In this document: piece after piece, positions 5,708 to 15,060 of the stretch
Position numbering within the stretch: the stretch's first letter is position 1
Layout of the letters: each line of letters opens with the position of its first letter
Assembly: GCA_002352045.1 (NCBI GenBank)
Contig: DEHT01000017.1
Location: forward strand, 5,808-25,202
From: Chitinophagaceae bacterium UBA2793
Lineage (GTDB): Bacteria > Bacteroidota > Bacteroidia > Chitinophagales > Chitinophagaceae
Length of the DNA: 19,395 bases
Direction: 5' to 3'
The notes under the pieces: generated by a model
Seen by the model: the letters and a program-made list of their open reading frames with translations, nothing else
Databases searched by the model: none
Told to the model about the DNA's origin: nothing
Program-made: the position numbers and the translations under genes

Positions 5708-6505
5708 TTAAAATCTTAAAGAAAAATGTTGCTTTACTTTAAAATCTTTTCTTAAAAAAACAATTCCAATAAAAAAAAGGTCAATACTAAGCGTAACCGA
5801 ATTATGTTGTTTAATTATTTCCCAGGCTTCCTCCATTTGAGCACTCCAGTGAATATCATCAAAAATTAAAATGGTTTCATTGTGTGCCTTTTTTAACAAC
5901 TGTTCAAAATACTCCAGCGTAGGTTGCTTTTTATGATTGCCATCTACAAAAGCAAAATCAACTGCAGGCAAACCTTGCAGTAAGGTTGAAAATGTATTTT
6001 TAAAATCTCCTTCCAATAATTGAATATTTTTTAACCCAAGCAGTTGAAAATTATTTTTTGCTATGGCGGCAATTGCAGGCGAGCCTTCCAATGTATAAAG
6101 CGTGGCAGTCCGATGGGCACTGGCCAAATAAGCGCTGGTAATACCAAATGAGGTACCTAATTCAACCATTGTTTTGGGTTGATAATACTCAACGATTCTA
6201 TATAATAATTGTGCAAATTTTTTGTGCTTGAGAGATGATGCTGCTATTTTTTTTACCTGCCTGCTATTGGTTTTTATAACAGATGATCCGGCGCCAAAGT
6301 CCTGCACCTCAATAAAACTATTATTCTGCAACAACAATTTTCGAATATCTTCAATGGGTTTGTAGCATTCGGCTTTTTTATTATTGTTCTTAATATACTT
6401 TATAAAATGAAACACAAAAGGTGAATGTACCCCATGACCCTTACTGTTGTAAGCTGTGCTATAATAATTCAAATACTTTTGAGCTAATTGAAACGCTGAA
6501 TACAT
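5708..6505 (-). CDS. Class I SAM-dependent methyltransferase (O-methyltransferase-like)
   Basis: The 265-residue protein has a Rossmann methyltransferase core. Motif I is VELGTSFG (114-121), the acidic end of beta-2 is in YTLEGS (E140), the motif at the end of beta-4 is FVDGNHKK (D188), and IFDDIHW (214-220) follows. The N-terminal GHGVHSPFVF segment (23-32) is typical of a Bacteroidota group of Methyltransf_24-like proteins with unknown substrate. The FVDG and DDIHW motifs resemble metal-dependent O-methyltransferases of the catechol type, but substrate and metal use cannot be read from sequence. It starts with ATG at 6505, divergent from gltB across a 237-base spacer, and is followed on its own strand by pntAA after 213 bases. 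It could share transcription with the pnt genes, but the two hairpins between make this uncertain. Confidence 0.85.
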   Translation of the reverse strand: MYSAFQLAQKYLNYYSTAYNSKGHGVHSPFVFHFIKYIKNNNKKAECYKPIEDIRKLLLQNNSFIEVQDFGAGSSVIKTNSRQVKKIAASSLKHKKFAQLLYRIVEYYQPKTMVELGTSFGITSAYLASAHRTATLYTLEGSPAIAAIAKNNFQLLGLKNIQLLEGDFKNTFSTLLQGLPAVDFAFVDGNHKKQPTLEYFEQLLKKAHNETILIFDDIHWSAQMEEAWEIIKQHNSVTLSIDLFFIGIVFLRKDFKVKQHFSLRF

Positions 6506-6742
6506 GAAATGGAATTATCCCTGGATTTTTTTTGTGCATGCAAGATATTTAATAGTACCCTAATTAGTTTGAATTTGATTGAAGGCAAATTAGAAAATGA
6601 AAAAAGAATATTTATTTACCCGTTTTCAACATTTCGATTTTTAATATGTTGGAAAAACAAAAAAAACACTTATATTGAATGCCCGATTGGATATGCTTAG
6701 CCATAAGTAAGACCATTTTATTACAGATAAAATTATCTTCTT

Positions 6743-9700
6743 ATGACGTACAACCCAGGTTTGTATCATCCATCTTTTGAACATGATGCCTGCGGCATAG
6801 GTTTTGTAGCCCATATTCGGGGTAGTAAATCTCATGAACATATTGCTGATGCACTCACCATATTAGAAAATATGGAACACCGTGGTGCCTGTGGTTGCGA
6901 AAGCAATACCGGTGATGGCGCTGGAATTATGATTCAAATTCCACATGAATTTTTTGTAAATGAATGCCTGCATTTAGGCATACACTTACCTGCATTTAGT
7001 AAGTATGCAGCAGGAATGATTTTTTTTCCGAAAGATGCCGGCCTTAGAGAATCTTGTAGGGAAATTTTTAACCGCACTGCCGAAAAATTGGGGCTCGAAA
7101 TATTAGGGTATCGAAGAGTGCCGGTGAATATTTTCGACATTGGGCCAACTGCATTAAGCGTAGAGCCCGAAATTGAGCAGGTATTTGTAAGCAGGCCGGA
7201 TAGTATTAATAATGTGGATGATTTTGAAAGAAAACTTTTTATTCTTCGCAACCATAGTGCCCACATTATAAACAGTACCGTTCGTAAAGATGAAATTGGG
7301 TTTTACATTGCTTCTCTTTCTTCCCGCATCATCATTTACAAAGGCCAACTCACCAGTAAGCAGGTTAGAAATTATTTTACCGACCTCAGCAACAAAACAA
7401 TGTTGAGTGCATTTGGATTGGTTCACTCCCGATTTGCTACCAATACCTTTCCTTCCTGGAAATTGGCTCAGCCATTTAGGTACATGGCGCATAATGGCGA
7501 AATAAATACTTTGCAGGGAAACCTCAATTGGCTTCGTACCAGCGAAAAAGGATTTACCTCCCCTTACTTTACTGCAGAAGAAATGGATATGCTATTGCCC
7601 ATTGTTTCGGAAGGACAAAGCGATTCTGCCTGCTTAGATAATATGATTGAATTACTCACCCTCACCGGTCGTTCTTTACCGCATGTAATGATGATGTTGA
7701 TTCCTGAAGCATGGGATGGTGATGAACAAATGAATACAGCAAAAAAAGCTTTTTACGAATATCATTCTTCCATTATGGAACCATGGGATGGGCCCGCTTC
7801 CATTTCGTTTACCGATGGAAATATTATTGGCGCTACACTCGACAGAAACGGATTGCGACCGTCAAGATATTGGATTACCTCCGACGACAGAGTAATTATG
7901 GGCTCCGAAGCAGGTGTGTTACCGGTAGATCCTTCCATTATTATTAAAAAAGGAAGACTGCACCCCGGCAAAATGTTTTTAGTAGATATGCAAAAGGGCT
8001 GCATCATAAGTGATGAAGAATTAAAAGCCGAAATATGCTCACAAAAACCTTACGGCGATTGGCTCAACAAATATAAAATTAGATTAGAAGAACTACCTGC
8101 ACCAAGGGTTCAGTTTACTGCATTGGAGCAAGAGCAGGTTTTAAAATACCAAAAAGCATTTGGATATACTTCCGAAGATATTGACCAAATAATTATGCCC
8201 ATGGCATTGGATGCCAAAGAGCCAATTGGTTCAATGGGAACAGATATTCCTTTAGCTGTTTTAAGTGACCATGCCCAACATCTAAGTCATTATTTTAAAC
8301 AATTGTTTGCGCAGGTTACCAATCCTCCTATTGACCCCATCAGGGAGAAATTGGTTATGTCGTTGGCAACTTTTGTTGGCAACAATGGTAATTTATTAAT
8401 TGAAGATCCGCTCACCTGTCACAGTGTTGCATTAAAGCATCCAATTTTAACCAATCATGAATTGGAAAAAATCAGAAGCATTGATACCGGTTTATTTCAA
8501 AGCAAAACCATTCAATGTTATTTTAGGGCCGATGGCAAACCTGGTTCATTAAAAGCTGCACTGGACCGTATTTGCCGCTATGCTGCAGACTCAGTGGAAG
8601 ATGGTTTTAAAGTGTTGGTTCTACAAGATAGAGCCATTGACAGTAACCATGCTGCGGTACCTTCTTTACTGGCTACTTCGGCTGTTCACCACCATCTTAT
8701 AAAAAAAGGAATGAGAGGTAATGTGGGCATTATTGTAGAAGCCGGGGATGTATGGGAGGTTCATCACTTTGCCTGCCTGGCTTCATTTGGCGCCACCGCC
8801 ATCAATCCATATATGGCATTTTCTACCATCGATATTTTACAACAAAACAAAAAGTTTGATGATGGCTTTTCCATGGAACAGTTGCAAAAAAACTATGTCA
8901 AAGCAGTAAACGAAGGATTGCTCAAAGTGTTTTCAAAAATGGGCATCTCTACCTTACAAGCCTACCAGGGTGCTCAAATTTTTGAAATTTTAGGAATCAA
9001 TCAGGATGTGGTTGAAAAATATTTTACCGGTGCTGTTTCTCGCATTGGAGGTATGGGCCTCGATGAAATAGCCAATGAAGCACTTACCAAACATTATTAT
9101 GCATTTAGTAAAAAAGATGCTATCAATAACCGGTTGCCTGTAGGTGGTGTTTATCAATGGAAACAAAAAGGCGAATACCATTTATTTAATCCGCAAACCA
9201 TTCATTTATTGCAGCAGGCAACTCAAACAAACCACCTGCCTACCTTTAAAAAATATTCAAAGTTGGTAAACGAGCAAACCCAAAAAGCAGCTACGCTGCG
9301 TGGTTTGTTTGAGTTTAAAAATACAAGACCATCTATTTCTATTGAAGAAGTGGAGCCTGCCGAAAATATTTATCGTCGTTTTGCTACGGGTGCTATGAGC
9401 TTTGGTTCTATATCATGGGAAGCACATACAACATTAGCCATTGCTATGAACCGATTGGGCGGAAAAAGCAATACCGGCGAAGGCGGCGAAGATGAAAAAC
9501 GCTATGAGCGTTTACCCAATGGCGATAGTATGCGTAGCTCAATAAAACAAGTTGCTTCTGCAAGGTTTGGGGTTACCAGTTTATATTTAACCGAAGCCGA
9601 TGAACTGCAAATAAAAATGGCACAGGGTGCAAAGCCCGGCGAAGGTGGGCAATTACCCGGCCATAAGGTAGATGACTGGATTGGTAGAGTTCGCCACTCC

Positions 9701-11263
9701 ACTCCGGGAGTAGGTTTAATTTCTCCACCACCGCATCACGACATTTATTCCATTGAAGATTTAGCCCAATTAATTTTTGATTTAAAGAATGCCAACAGGG
9801 CTGCAAGAATAAGTGTGAAGTTGGTGAGCAAAGCAGGCGTAGGAACTATTGCTGCAGGTGTTACTAAAGCAAAAGCCGATGTGGTTTTAATTGCCGGTTA
9901 CGATGGTGGTACAGGCGCTTCGCCGCTTAGTTCCATTCGGCATGCAGGTTTGCCCTGGGAACTGGGTTTAGCAGAAGCGCAGCAAACCCTTGTAAAAAAC
10001 AAATTGCGTAGCAGAGTAGTATTACAAGCCGATGGCCAAATGAAAACAGCAAGAGATATTGCCATTGCAACCCTGCTGGGTGCAGAAGAATGGGGAATTG
10101 CAACTGCTGCGCTCATTGTAGAAGGATGCATAATGATGCGTAAATGCCACTTGAATACCTGCCCGGTAGGCGTTGCAACACAAGACCCTGAATTAAGAAA
10201 AAGATTTACCGGCAACCCCGACCATGTGGTAAATTTCTTTAAAATGATTACCGAAGACTTACGTGAAATAATGGCTGAGCTTGGCTTTAAAACTATTGAC
10301 GAAATGGTAGGCCAATCGGAATGCCTGCAGGTAAGAGAAGGAATAACAAATTGGAAATATAAAAATCTCCAACTCTCTGCCATACTTTACAAAACCCCCG
10401 AAAGCAATGAAACCGGATTGTTCAATAGCGAAGTGCAAGACCATCTATTGAATGAACTGCTCGATTGGAAATTATTACAAGCTGCCGAGCCTGCATTAAA
10501 ACATGGCCAAAAAGTAAAAGCTGCTTTCCCCATTTTTAATACCGATAGAACTACCGGTACTATTCTTTCAAATGAAATTACAAAGCTTTACCGGGCAGCA
10601 GGTTTACCCGAAGGCAGCATTCATTTTAAATTTACCGGAACTGCCGGGCAAAGCTTTGGCGCTTTTAATACTAATGGCGTTACACTTGAATTAGAAGGCG
10701 ACGCAAACGATTATTTCGGCAAAGGTTTAAGTGGAGCACAGTTGATTGTATATCCATCCCAACAGGCAAAATTTTCAGCAGAAGAAAATATTATAATAGG
10801 CAATGTGGCTTTATACGGAGCCACTTCGGGTGAAGCATTCATTAGAGGCAAGGCCGGTGAACGATTTGCCGTAAGAAATTCGGGAGCCAATGTGGTAGTA
10901 GAATCGGTAGGCGACCATGGCTGCGAATACATGACCGGAGGCCATGTGCTGATACTGGGCGAAACCGGAAGAAATTTTGCAGCAGGTATGAGCGGTGGTA
11001 TTGCTTATATTTTCGACATTAAAGGAAATTTTCATTCATGCTGCAATACCGAAATGGTTGATTTGGATAGTTGTAACGAAACTGACAAAGCACTCATACA
11101 AACGATGCTTAAAAAGCATGTAAGCTACACCGGTAGCAGTGCAGGAAATTTTATCTTAAACGATATAGAAAATCAATTGCAACATTTTGTAAAAGTATTT
11201 CCAAAAGATTATAAAAAGGTTTTACAGCGCAAGGCAGTATTAACCGGAAACAATAATTTGTAA
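6743..11263 (+). CDS. gltB: Glutamate synthase (NADPH) large subunit
   Basis: Large subunit of GOGAT, which combines the amide nitrogen of glutamine with 2-oxoglutarate to give two glutamates. The class II glutaminase domain covers roughly residues 17-420. Its nucleophile is Cys17, within HDACGIGFVAHIRG, so a short propeptide must be removed. RNGLRPSRYW is also visible in this domain. The central domain follows, then the FMN-binding synthase domain with GGTGASPLSSIRHAGLPWE. The 3Fe-4S cysteines are C1129, C1135 and C1140 (in CIMMRKCHLNTCPVG). The C-terminal GXGXG beta-helix domain contains GNVALYGATSGEAFIRGKAG. The length (1506 aa) matches bacterial GltB. gltD follows 36 bases later, so the pair is an operon. 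The 237-base upstream spacer shared with the divergent methyltransferase holds no promoter motif I could place. Confidence 0.98.
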   Translation: MTYNPGLYHPSFEHDACGIGFVAHIRGSKSHEHIADALTILENMEHRGACGCESNTGDGAGIMIQIPHEFFVNECLHLGIHLPAFSKYAAGMIFFPKDAGLRESCREIFNRTAEKLGLEILGYRRVPVNIFDIGPTALSVEPEIEQVFVSRPDSINNVDDFERKLFILRNHSAHIINSTVRKDEIGFYIASLSSRIIIYKGQLTSKQVRNYFTDLSNKTMLSAFGLVHSRFATNTFPSWKLAQPFRYMAHNGEINTLQGNLNWLRTSEKGFTSPYFTAEEMDMLLPIVSEGQSDSACLDNMIELLTLTGRSLPHVMMMLIPEAWDGDEQMNTAKKAFYEYHSSIMEPWDGPASISFTDGNIIGATLDRNGLRPSRYWITSDDRVIMGSEAGVLPVDPSIIIKKGRLHPGKMFLVDMQKGCIISDEELKAEICSQKPYGDWLNKYKIRLEELPAPRVQFTALEQEQVLKYQKAFGYTSEDIDQIIMPMALDAKEPIGSMGTDIPLAVLSDHAQHLSHYFKQLFAQVTNPPIDPIREKLVMSLATFVGNNGNLLIEDPLTCHSVALKHPILTNHELEKIRSIDTGLFQSKTIQCYFRADGKPGSLKAALDRICRYAADSVEDGFKVLVLQDRAIDSNHAAVPSLLATSAVHHHLIKKGMRGNVGIIVEAGDVWEVHHFACLASFGATAINPYMAFSTIDILQQNKKFDDGFSMEQLQKNYVKAVNEGLLKVFSKMGISTLQAYQGAQIFEILGINQDVVEKYFTGAVSRIGGMGLDEIANEALTKHYYAFSKKDAINNRLPVGGVYQWKQKGEYHLFNPQTIHLLQQATQTNHLPTFKKYSKLVNEQTQKAATLRGLFEFKNTRPSISIEEVEPAENIYRRFATGAMSFGSISWEAHTTLAIAMNRLGGKSNTGEGGEDEKRYERLPNGDSMRSSIKQVASARFGVTSLYLTEADELQIKMAQGAKPGEGGQLPGHKVDDWIGRVRHSTPGVGLISPPPHHDIYSIEDLAQLIFDLKNANRAARISVKLVSKAGVGTIAAGVTKAKADVVLIAGYDGGTGASPLSSIRHAGLPWELGLAEAQQTLVKNKLRSRVVLQADGQMKTARDIAIATLLGAEEWGIATAALIVEGCIMMRKCHLNTCPVGVATQDPELRKRFTGNPDHVVNFFKMITEDLREIMAELGFKTIDEMVGQSECLQVREGITNWKYKNLQLSAILYKTPESNETGLFNSEVQDHLLNELLDWKLLQAAEPALKHGQKVKAAFPIFNTDRTTGTILSNEITKLYRAAGLPEGSIHFKFTGTAGQSFGAFNTNGVTLELEGDANDYFGKGLSGAQLIVYPSQQAKFSAEENIIIGNVALYGATSGEAFIRGKAGERFAVRNSGANVVVESVGDHGCEYMTGGHVLILGETGRNFAAGMSGGIAYIFDIKGNFHSCCNTEMVDLDSCNETDKALIQTMLKKHVSYTGSSAGNFILNDIENQLQHFVKVFPKDYKKVLQRKAVLTGNNNL

Positions 11264-11299
11264 AAAAGAATTATTCTTTTAACATTAAAAAAGAAGACA

Positions 11300-12802
11300 A
11301 TGGGCAAACCAACAGGCTTTTTAGAATTTTCAAGAGAAGCACCACAAAAATCACCGGTGCAGGAAAGGTTACAGCATTACAAAGAATTTGTACAACCCTA
11401 TACAGATACCCAACTTAATCAACAAGCAGCCCGCTGTATGAACTGCGGCGTTCCTTTTTGCCACAGCGGTTGCCCCCTGGGAAATATTATTCCTGAGTTT
11501 AACGACGCCGTGTATAACAACGATTGGGAAGAAGCCTATAACATTTTAAGTTCTACCAATAATTTCCCTGAGTTTACCGGCCGCATTTGTCCTGCTCCCT
11601 GCGAAAGTGCCTGCGTGCTGGGCATTAACCAACCACCGGTGAGTATTGAAGAAATAGAAAAGCATATTATTGAAAAAGCATTTGCACATGGATTTATAAA
11701 ACCACGCATACCCTTAGTGAGAAGTGGAAAAAAAGTAGCAGTAATAGGTAGCGGCCCATCGGGACTTGCTGCAGCGGCACAATTGAACTATGCAGGCCAT
11801 TTGGTAACCGTTTTTGAAAGAGATGATGCACCGGGCGGATTACTACGATATGGCATACCCGATTTTAAATTAGACAAATGGGTGGTAGATCGCAGAATAA
11901 AATTATTGGAAGATGAAGGCATCACTTTTAAATGCCATGCTAATGTAGGCGTAAATGTACATATCAATGATATTCTTAGAGAGTACAATGCCGTGCTATT
12001 AGCAGGCGGTAGCACTATTCCCCGCAACTTAGCCATCAAAGGCCGAGAACTTAAAGGAGTGCATTTTGCCATGGATTTTTTAAAACAGAATAATAAAAGA
12101 GTTGCTGGTAAGAATGCCTTTTCAAGTAGCGAAATTGAAAGCAATATTTTAAAGGAAGAAGTATTAGCTACCGGGAAAAATGTATTGGTTATTGGCGGTG
12201 GCGATACCGGCAGCGATTGTGTTGGCACCAGCAACCGTCATGGCGCAAAAACGGTAACACAGTTTGAGTTAATGCCTCAGCCACCAACACAAAGAAATGA
12301 ATATATGCCCTGGCCATCGTACCCCATGTTATTGAAAAACACCACATCGCATGAAGAAGGTGCCAACAGGCACTGGGCCGTTGCTACCAAAGAATTTTTA
12401 GGAGATGAAAACGGACATTTAAAAGCGGTTAAGCTGGTTGACCTGGAATGGAAAATTGTAGATGGTCGCCCGGCACAATTTATAGAAGTGGAAGGCAGTG
12501 AAAGAGAAATTCCCTGCGAACTGGCTTTGCTGGCAATGGGGTTTGTGCATCCTCAGCAGGAAGGTTTTATTAATAGCCTCGGTATTGAATTAGATGAACG
12601 AGGAAATGTAAAAGCATCTGAAAACAATTATAAAACCAATATTGCCAAAGTATTTGCCGCAGGCGACATGCGTCGTGGGCAAAGCTTAGTAGTGTGGGCC
12701 ATTAGTGAAGGGCGTGAATGTGCCAGGCAGGTAGATTTGTTTTTGAACAATGGCAAATCAAGCCTGGAATCGAAAAACAGTAGTTATTACGGGATTGGGT
12801 AA
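11300..12802 (+). CDS. gltD: Glutamate synthase (NADPH) small subunit
   Basis: Small GOGAT subunit, which takes electrons from NADPH through FAD and 4Fe-4S clusters to GltB. The N-terminal cluster-binding region has C46-x2-C49-x4-C54-x3-C58 (in CMNCGVPFCHSGCP) and C97-x3-C101-x3-C105 (in CPAPCESAC). The FAD-binding motif is VIGSGPSG (148-155), ending with the acidic FERD. The second dinucleotide site is VIGGGDTG (297-304), for NADPH. The C-terminal FAD contact AAGDMRRGQSLVVWAI is present. At 500 aa it is the expected length. An AAGAAGAC stretch just before the ATG may serve as a purine-rich ribosome binding site. It converges on folA, with only 45 bases between the stops and no clear terminator hairpin there. 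Confidence 0.97.
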   Translation: MGKPTGFLEFSREAPQKSPVQERLQHYKEFVQPYTDTQLNQQAARCMNCGVPFCHSGCPLGNIIPEFNDAVYNNDWEEAYNILSSTNNFPEFTGRICPAPCESACVLGINQPPVSIEEIEKHIIEKAFAHGFIKPRIPLVRSGKKVAVIGSGPSGLAAAAQLNYAGHLVTVFERDDAPGGLLRYGIPDFKLDKWVVDRRIKLLEDEGITFKCHANVGVNVHINDILREYNAVLLAGGSTIPRNLAIKGRELKGVHFAMDFLKQNNKRVAGKNAFSSSEIESNILKEEVLATGKNVLVIGGGDTGSDCVGTSNRHGAKTVTQFELMPQPPTQRNEYMPWPSYPMLLKNTTSHEEGANRHWAVATKEFLGDENGHLKAVKLVDLEWKIVDGRPAQFIEVEGSEREIPCELALLAMGFVHPQQEGFINSLGIELDERGNVKASENNYKTNIAKVFAAGDMRRGQSLVVWAISEGRECARQVDLFLNNGKSSLESKNSSYYGIG

Positions 12803-12847
12803 ACGATTTTTTTATAAGGATTGTTTAGGTACAATAGAAACTAAATA

Positions 12848-13351
12848 CTATTTATTTTTCACCCATTTTTCAAAGCTATAATCAAAAGCATGTTTTTCGT
12901 CTTTTGAAAAATCATCCCTTTGTACCAGATCCCATTCGGCTGTGTTGATTGCAGGGAAAAAAGTATCACCATCAATGCTGGTATGCACCCTTGTGAGGTA
13001 GATAGTATTTGCAAACGGCATGGCTTGCTTATAAATTTCGCCACCGCCAATTATGAATATTTCTTTGAAATTTTCTTTGGCAGCCAGTTCTATGGCCTCT
13101 TGTAAACCTTCGGCAGTTTTTACGGCATCAAAACGCCAGCTTTTGTTTTTGGTAACTACAATGTTTAATCTGCCAGGCAAAGGTTTATTTACACTTTCAA
13201 ATGTTTTACGACCCATTATTACCACCGATGCCCAGGTAGTATTTTTAAAAAATTTTAAATCGTTTGGCAAGTGCCAAAGCAATTGATTGTTTTTGCCGAT
13301 GGCATTATTTTCTGCGGCAGCCACTACCAATGAAATGCTATACTCCTTCAT
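12848..13351 (-). CDS. folA: Dihydrofolate reductase
   Basis: Reduces dihydrofolate to tetrahydrofolate with NADPH and is the target of trimethoprim. The N-terminal SLVVAAAENNAIGKNNQLLWHLPND segment includes the Met20-type loop and the catalytic acid D31, followed by LKFFK. VIMGRKTFESV (44-54) and the FIIGGGEIYKQAMPFANTIYLTRV stretch, with its GG pair at the NADPH site, complete the family pattern. At 167 aa the length is normal. It lies 27 bases after the OmpA-family gene on the same strand, so the two may be co-transcribed. A TATTTTTG (minus strand, 13363-13356) four bases before the ATG matches the -7 consensus, but a transcript from it would have almost no leader. ThyA, its metabolic partner, is 3.3 kb upstream with two genes between. 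Confidence 0.97.
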   Translation of the reverse strand: MKEYSISLVVAAAENNAIGKNNQLLWHLPNDLKFFKNTTWASVVIMGRKTFESVNKPLPGRLNIVVTKNKSWRFDAVKTAEGLQEAIELAAKENFKEIFIIGGGEIYKQAMPFANTIYLTRVHTSIDGDTFFPAINTAEWDLVQRDDFSKDEKHAFDYSFEKWVKNK

Positions 13352-13378
13352 TTGCCAAAAATAGGAATTATAGCAATG

Positions 13379-15007
13379 TTAGTTTTTCATTATTTTAAAT
13401 TCAACTCTACGGTTTAGTTGTCTTCCTTCGGGGTTATCGCTTCCATCTGTGTTATTATTGGGAGCCACAGGTACGGTTTCGCCATAGCCTTTAAAGCTTA
13501 CTCTTGATGCCGGAATTTTTCCGATGTTGATAATATAATCCATACAACTTTTTGCCCGGTTGTGGCTAAGGGTTTGGTTATAATCATCGCTGCCCTTGCT
13601 ATCGGTATGTGCCCCCAACTCAATTTCTACATTTGGGTATTCATTCAGGAACATTATTACCCTGTTCAATTCTGTAGCCGACTCTGGCCTCAGATCATAT
13701 TTATCGAAGTCGAAAAATACATTGTTGAGGCGAAACACCTGCCCAATTTCAATGGGTGCCAGGTAAAGGTCTTTATGAATAACAGTATGCCCTTTCTTTA
13801 TGAGAGAATCGAGATTTAAGTTTTCAGAAATGGCAAAAAACTTATCGGCCGATGCACGAATGAGATAGTTTTTATCGAATGGCAACACTATTTTAAAAGA
13901 GCCATCTTCGGGGCTGGATGAGCCTCTGCCTGCTTCTGTACCATCGGGTAAAATTTCATACACTAAATCGGCACTCATGGGTTGCCTTGTTTTTTCGTTG
14001 TACACATTGCCGCTTACAATTACTACGGGGTCGGGTTTTTCTCTTTCTAATAATTTTACTCTTACTATATCGCTGGCACCAAAAGCACCATCGCTACTGG
14101 TAAGGTAGGCATACTCGCCCCCTGCATCCAAAGTAAAAAATGCCTCGTCGTTTTCGGTATTGATGGGCTTGTTTAAATTAACGGGTTCGCTCCATTTTGT
14201 CCAGCTATCGTCTAATCGTTTGCTCATCCAAATATCGTTCATGCCCAATCCGCCGGGCCGGTCGCTACTAAAATATAGCGTAACCCCATCGGCGGCAATA
14301 AAGGGACTCATCTCATTAAAATCGGGTAGGTTAATTTTTTTTCCGAGGCTTTTGGGTGCTGTCCAAATATCGCCGCCTTCTAAAAATGAAACATAAATAT
14401 CGTTGTTGTAACTATTTTTTTTATCGCTCATGTACAAAAGAAGTGTTTTACCATCCTGCCCCATGCTTGCACCAAATTGTTGGGTAAATGCAAACTTTTC
14501 AAATTTGCGAATGCGTAGCATTTGCGGTGGGCTCCATTCGCCATTTTTTTGAAGCCTGGTAATGCTTACACCCATGCCATAATATTGCCCCTCCATGTAT
14601 GCGCCTTTTATGAGCATGGTATTTAAATCGGGAGAAATCCAAAACACTGCATTGTATTGAGAAGCATTTACGGCGCCATTTAAATGTTCGGCCGGACTCC
14701 AGCTACCATCTTCTTCCCTTATACTGTACCAAATATCCTGAGCATTGCGAACAGTGGCAATATGCTCATTTGCCGGATGACCCATGCGAATAAAAAAAAG
14801 TAGATTCCCGTCTGCAGAAATGGTTGGCCTTAATTCTGCGTATTCAGAATTAATTCTTTGACCAAGATTCTCCACCTTTACAATCGTATTTTCAGTAATG
14901 ATGTTTTCTTTTTGTTCAATCAACTTCCCGGTTGTGTCAATCAAGGGCTGGGTATAGCTCACTAAAAAACAACACAAAAACAAAAAAATGAGGTAACACT
15001 TCTTCAT
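13379..15007 (-). CDS. OmpA-family outer-membrane protein with PD40 beta-propeller repeats
   Basis: Predicted exported, peptidoglycan-binding envelope protein of 542 aa. The signal peptide covers residues 1-19, with cleavage probably before Q20; the cysteines at 12-13 do not form a proper lipobox. WD40-like PD40 repeats span about 55-318. Examples are RPTISADGNLLFFIR (60-74), SPFIAADGVTLYFSSDRPGG (234-253) and the TLDAGGEYAYLTSS region. A carboxypeptidase-regulatory-like domain follows (about 328-418, VSGNVYNEKTRQPMSADL). The C-terminal OmpA domain (about 428-540) has FFDFDKYDLRPES, D469 in HTDSKG and R484 in SHNRAKS, the residues expected to hold the peptidoglycan peptide. The architecture resembles PorE/gliding-type Bacteroidota proteins but lacks the N-terminal TPR region, so T9SS involvement is not established. 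It sits between the ATPase gene (53-base gap) and folA (27-base gap). Confidence 0.9.
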   Translation of the reverse strand: MKKCYLIFLFLCCFLVSYTQPLIDTTGKLIEQKENIITENTIVKVENLGQRINSEYAELRPTISADGNLLFFIRMGHPANEHIATVRNAQDIWYSIREEDGSWSPAEHLNGAVNASQYNAVFWISPDLNTMLIKGAYMEGQYYGMGVSITRLQKNGEWSPPQMLRIRKFEKFAFTQQFGASMGQDGKTLLLYMSDKKNSYNNDIYVSFLEGGDIWTAPKSLGKKINLPDFNEMSPFIAADGVTLYFSSDRPGGLGMNDIWMSKRLDDSWTKWSEPVNLNKPINTENDEAFFTLDAGGEYAYLTSSDGAFGASDIVRVKLLEREKPDPVVIVSGNVYNEKTRQPMSADLVYEILPDGTEAGRGSSSPEDGSFKIVLPFDKNYLIRASADKFFAISENLNLDSLIKKGHTVIHKDLYLAPIEIGQVFRLNNVFFDFDKYDLRPESATELNRVIMFLNEYPNVEIELGAHTDSKGSDDYNQTLSHNRAKSCMDYIINIGKIPASRVSFKGYGETVPVAPNNNTDGSDNPEGRQLNRRVEFKIMKN

Positions 15008-15060
15008 ACATTAGAATTGGGTTACCACAACAACGAATTTTTAGATAAAATAGTGCCCTT

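Noticed and set aside
6509..6700. 63-codon open frame in the methyltransferase-gltB spacer, possible leader peptide of gltB
   Set aside because: No family match and no downstream attenuator-like hairpins. Its composition looks like AT-rich intergenic translation.
9898..10383. 161-codon open frame antisense to gltB
   Set aside because: It overlaps the FMN and Fe-S region of gltB, shows no domain pattern, and is explained by codon bias of the sense gene.
11788..12234. 148-codon open frame antisense to gltD
   Set aside because: It lies wholly within gltD opposite the FAD/NADPH region, is low in complexity and has no family features.
13379..15007. PorE, the T9SS peptidoglycan anchor
   Set aside because: PD40 repeats, a regulatory-like domain and an OmpA domain are present, but the N-terminal TPR region of PorE is missing and no por genes are nearby. 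A general OmpA/PD40 label is safer.
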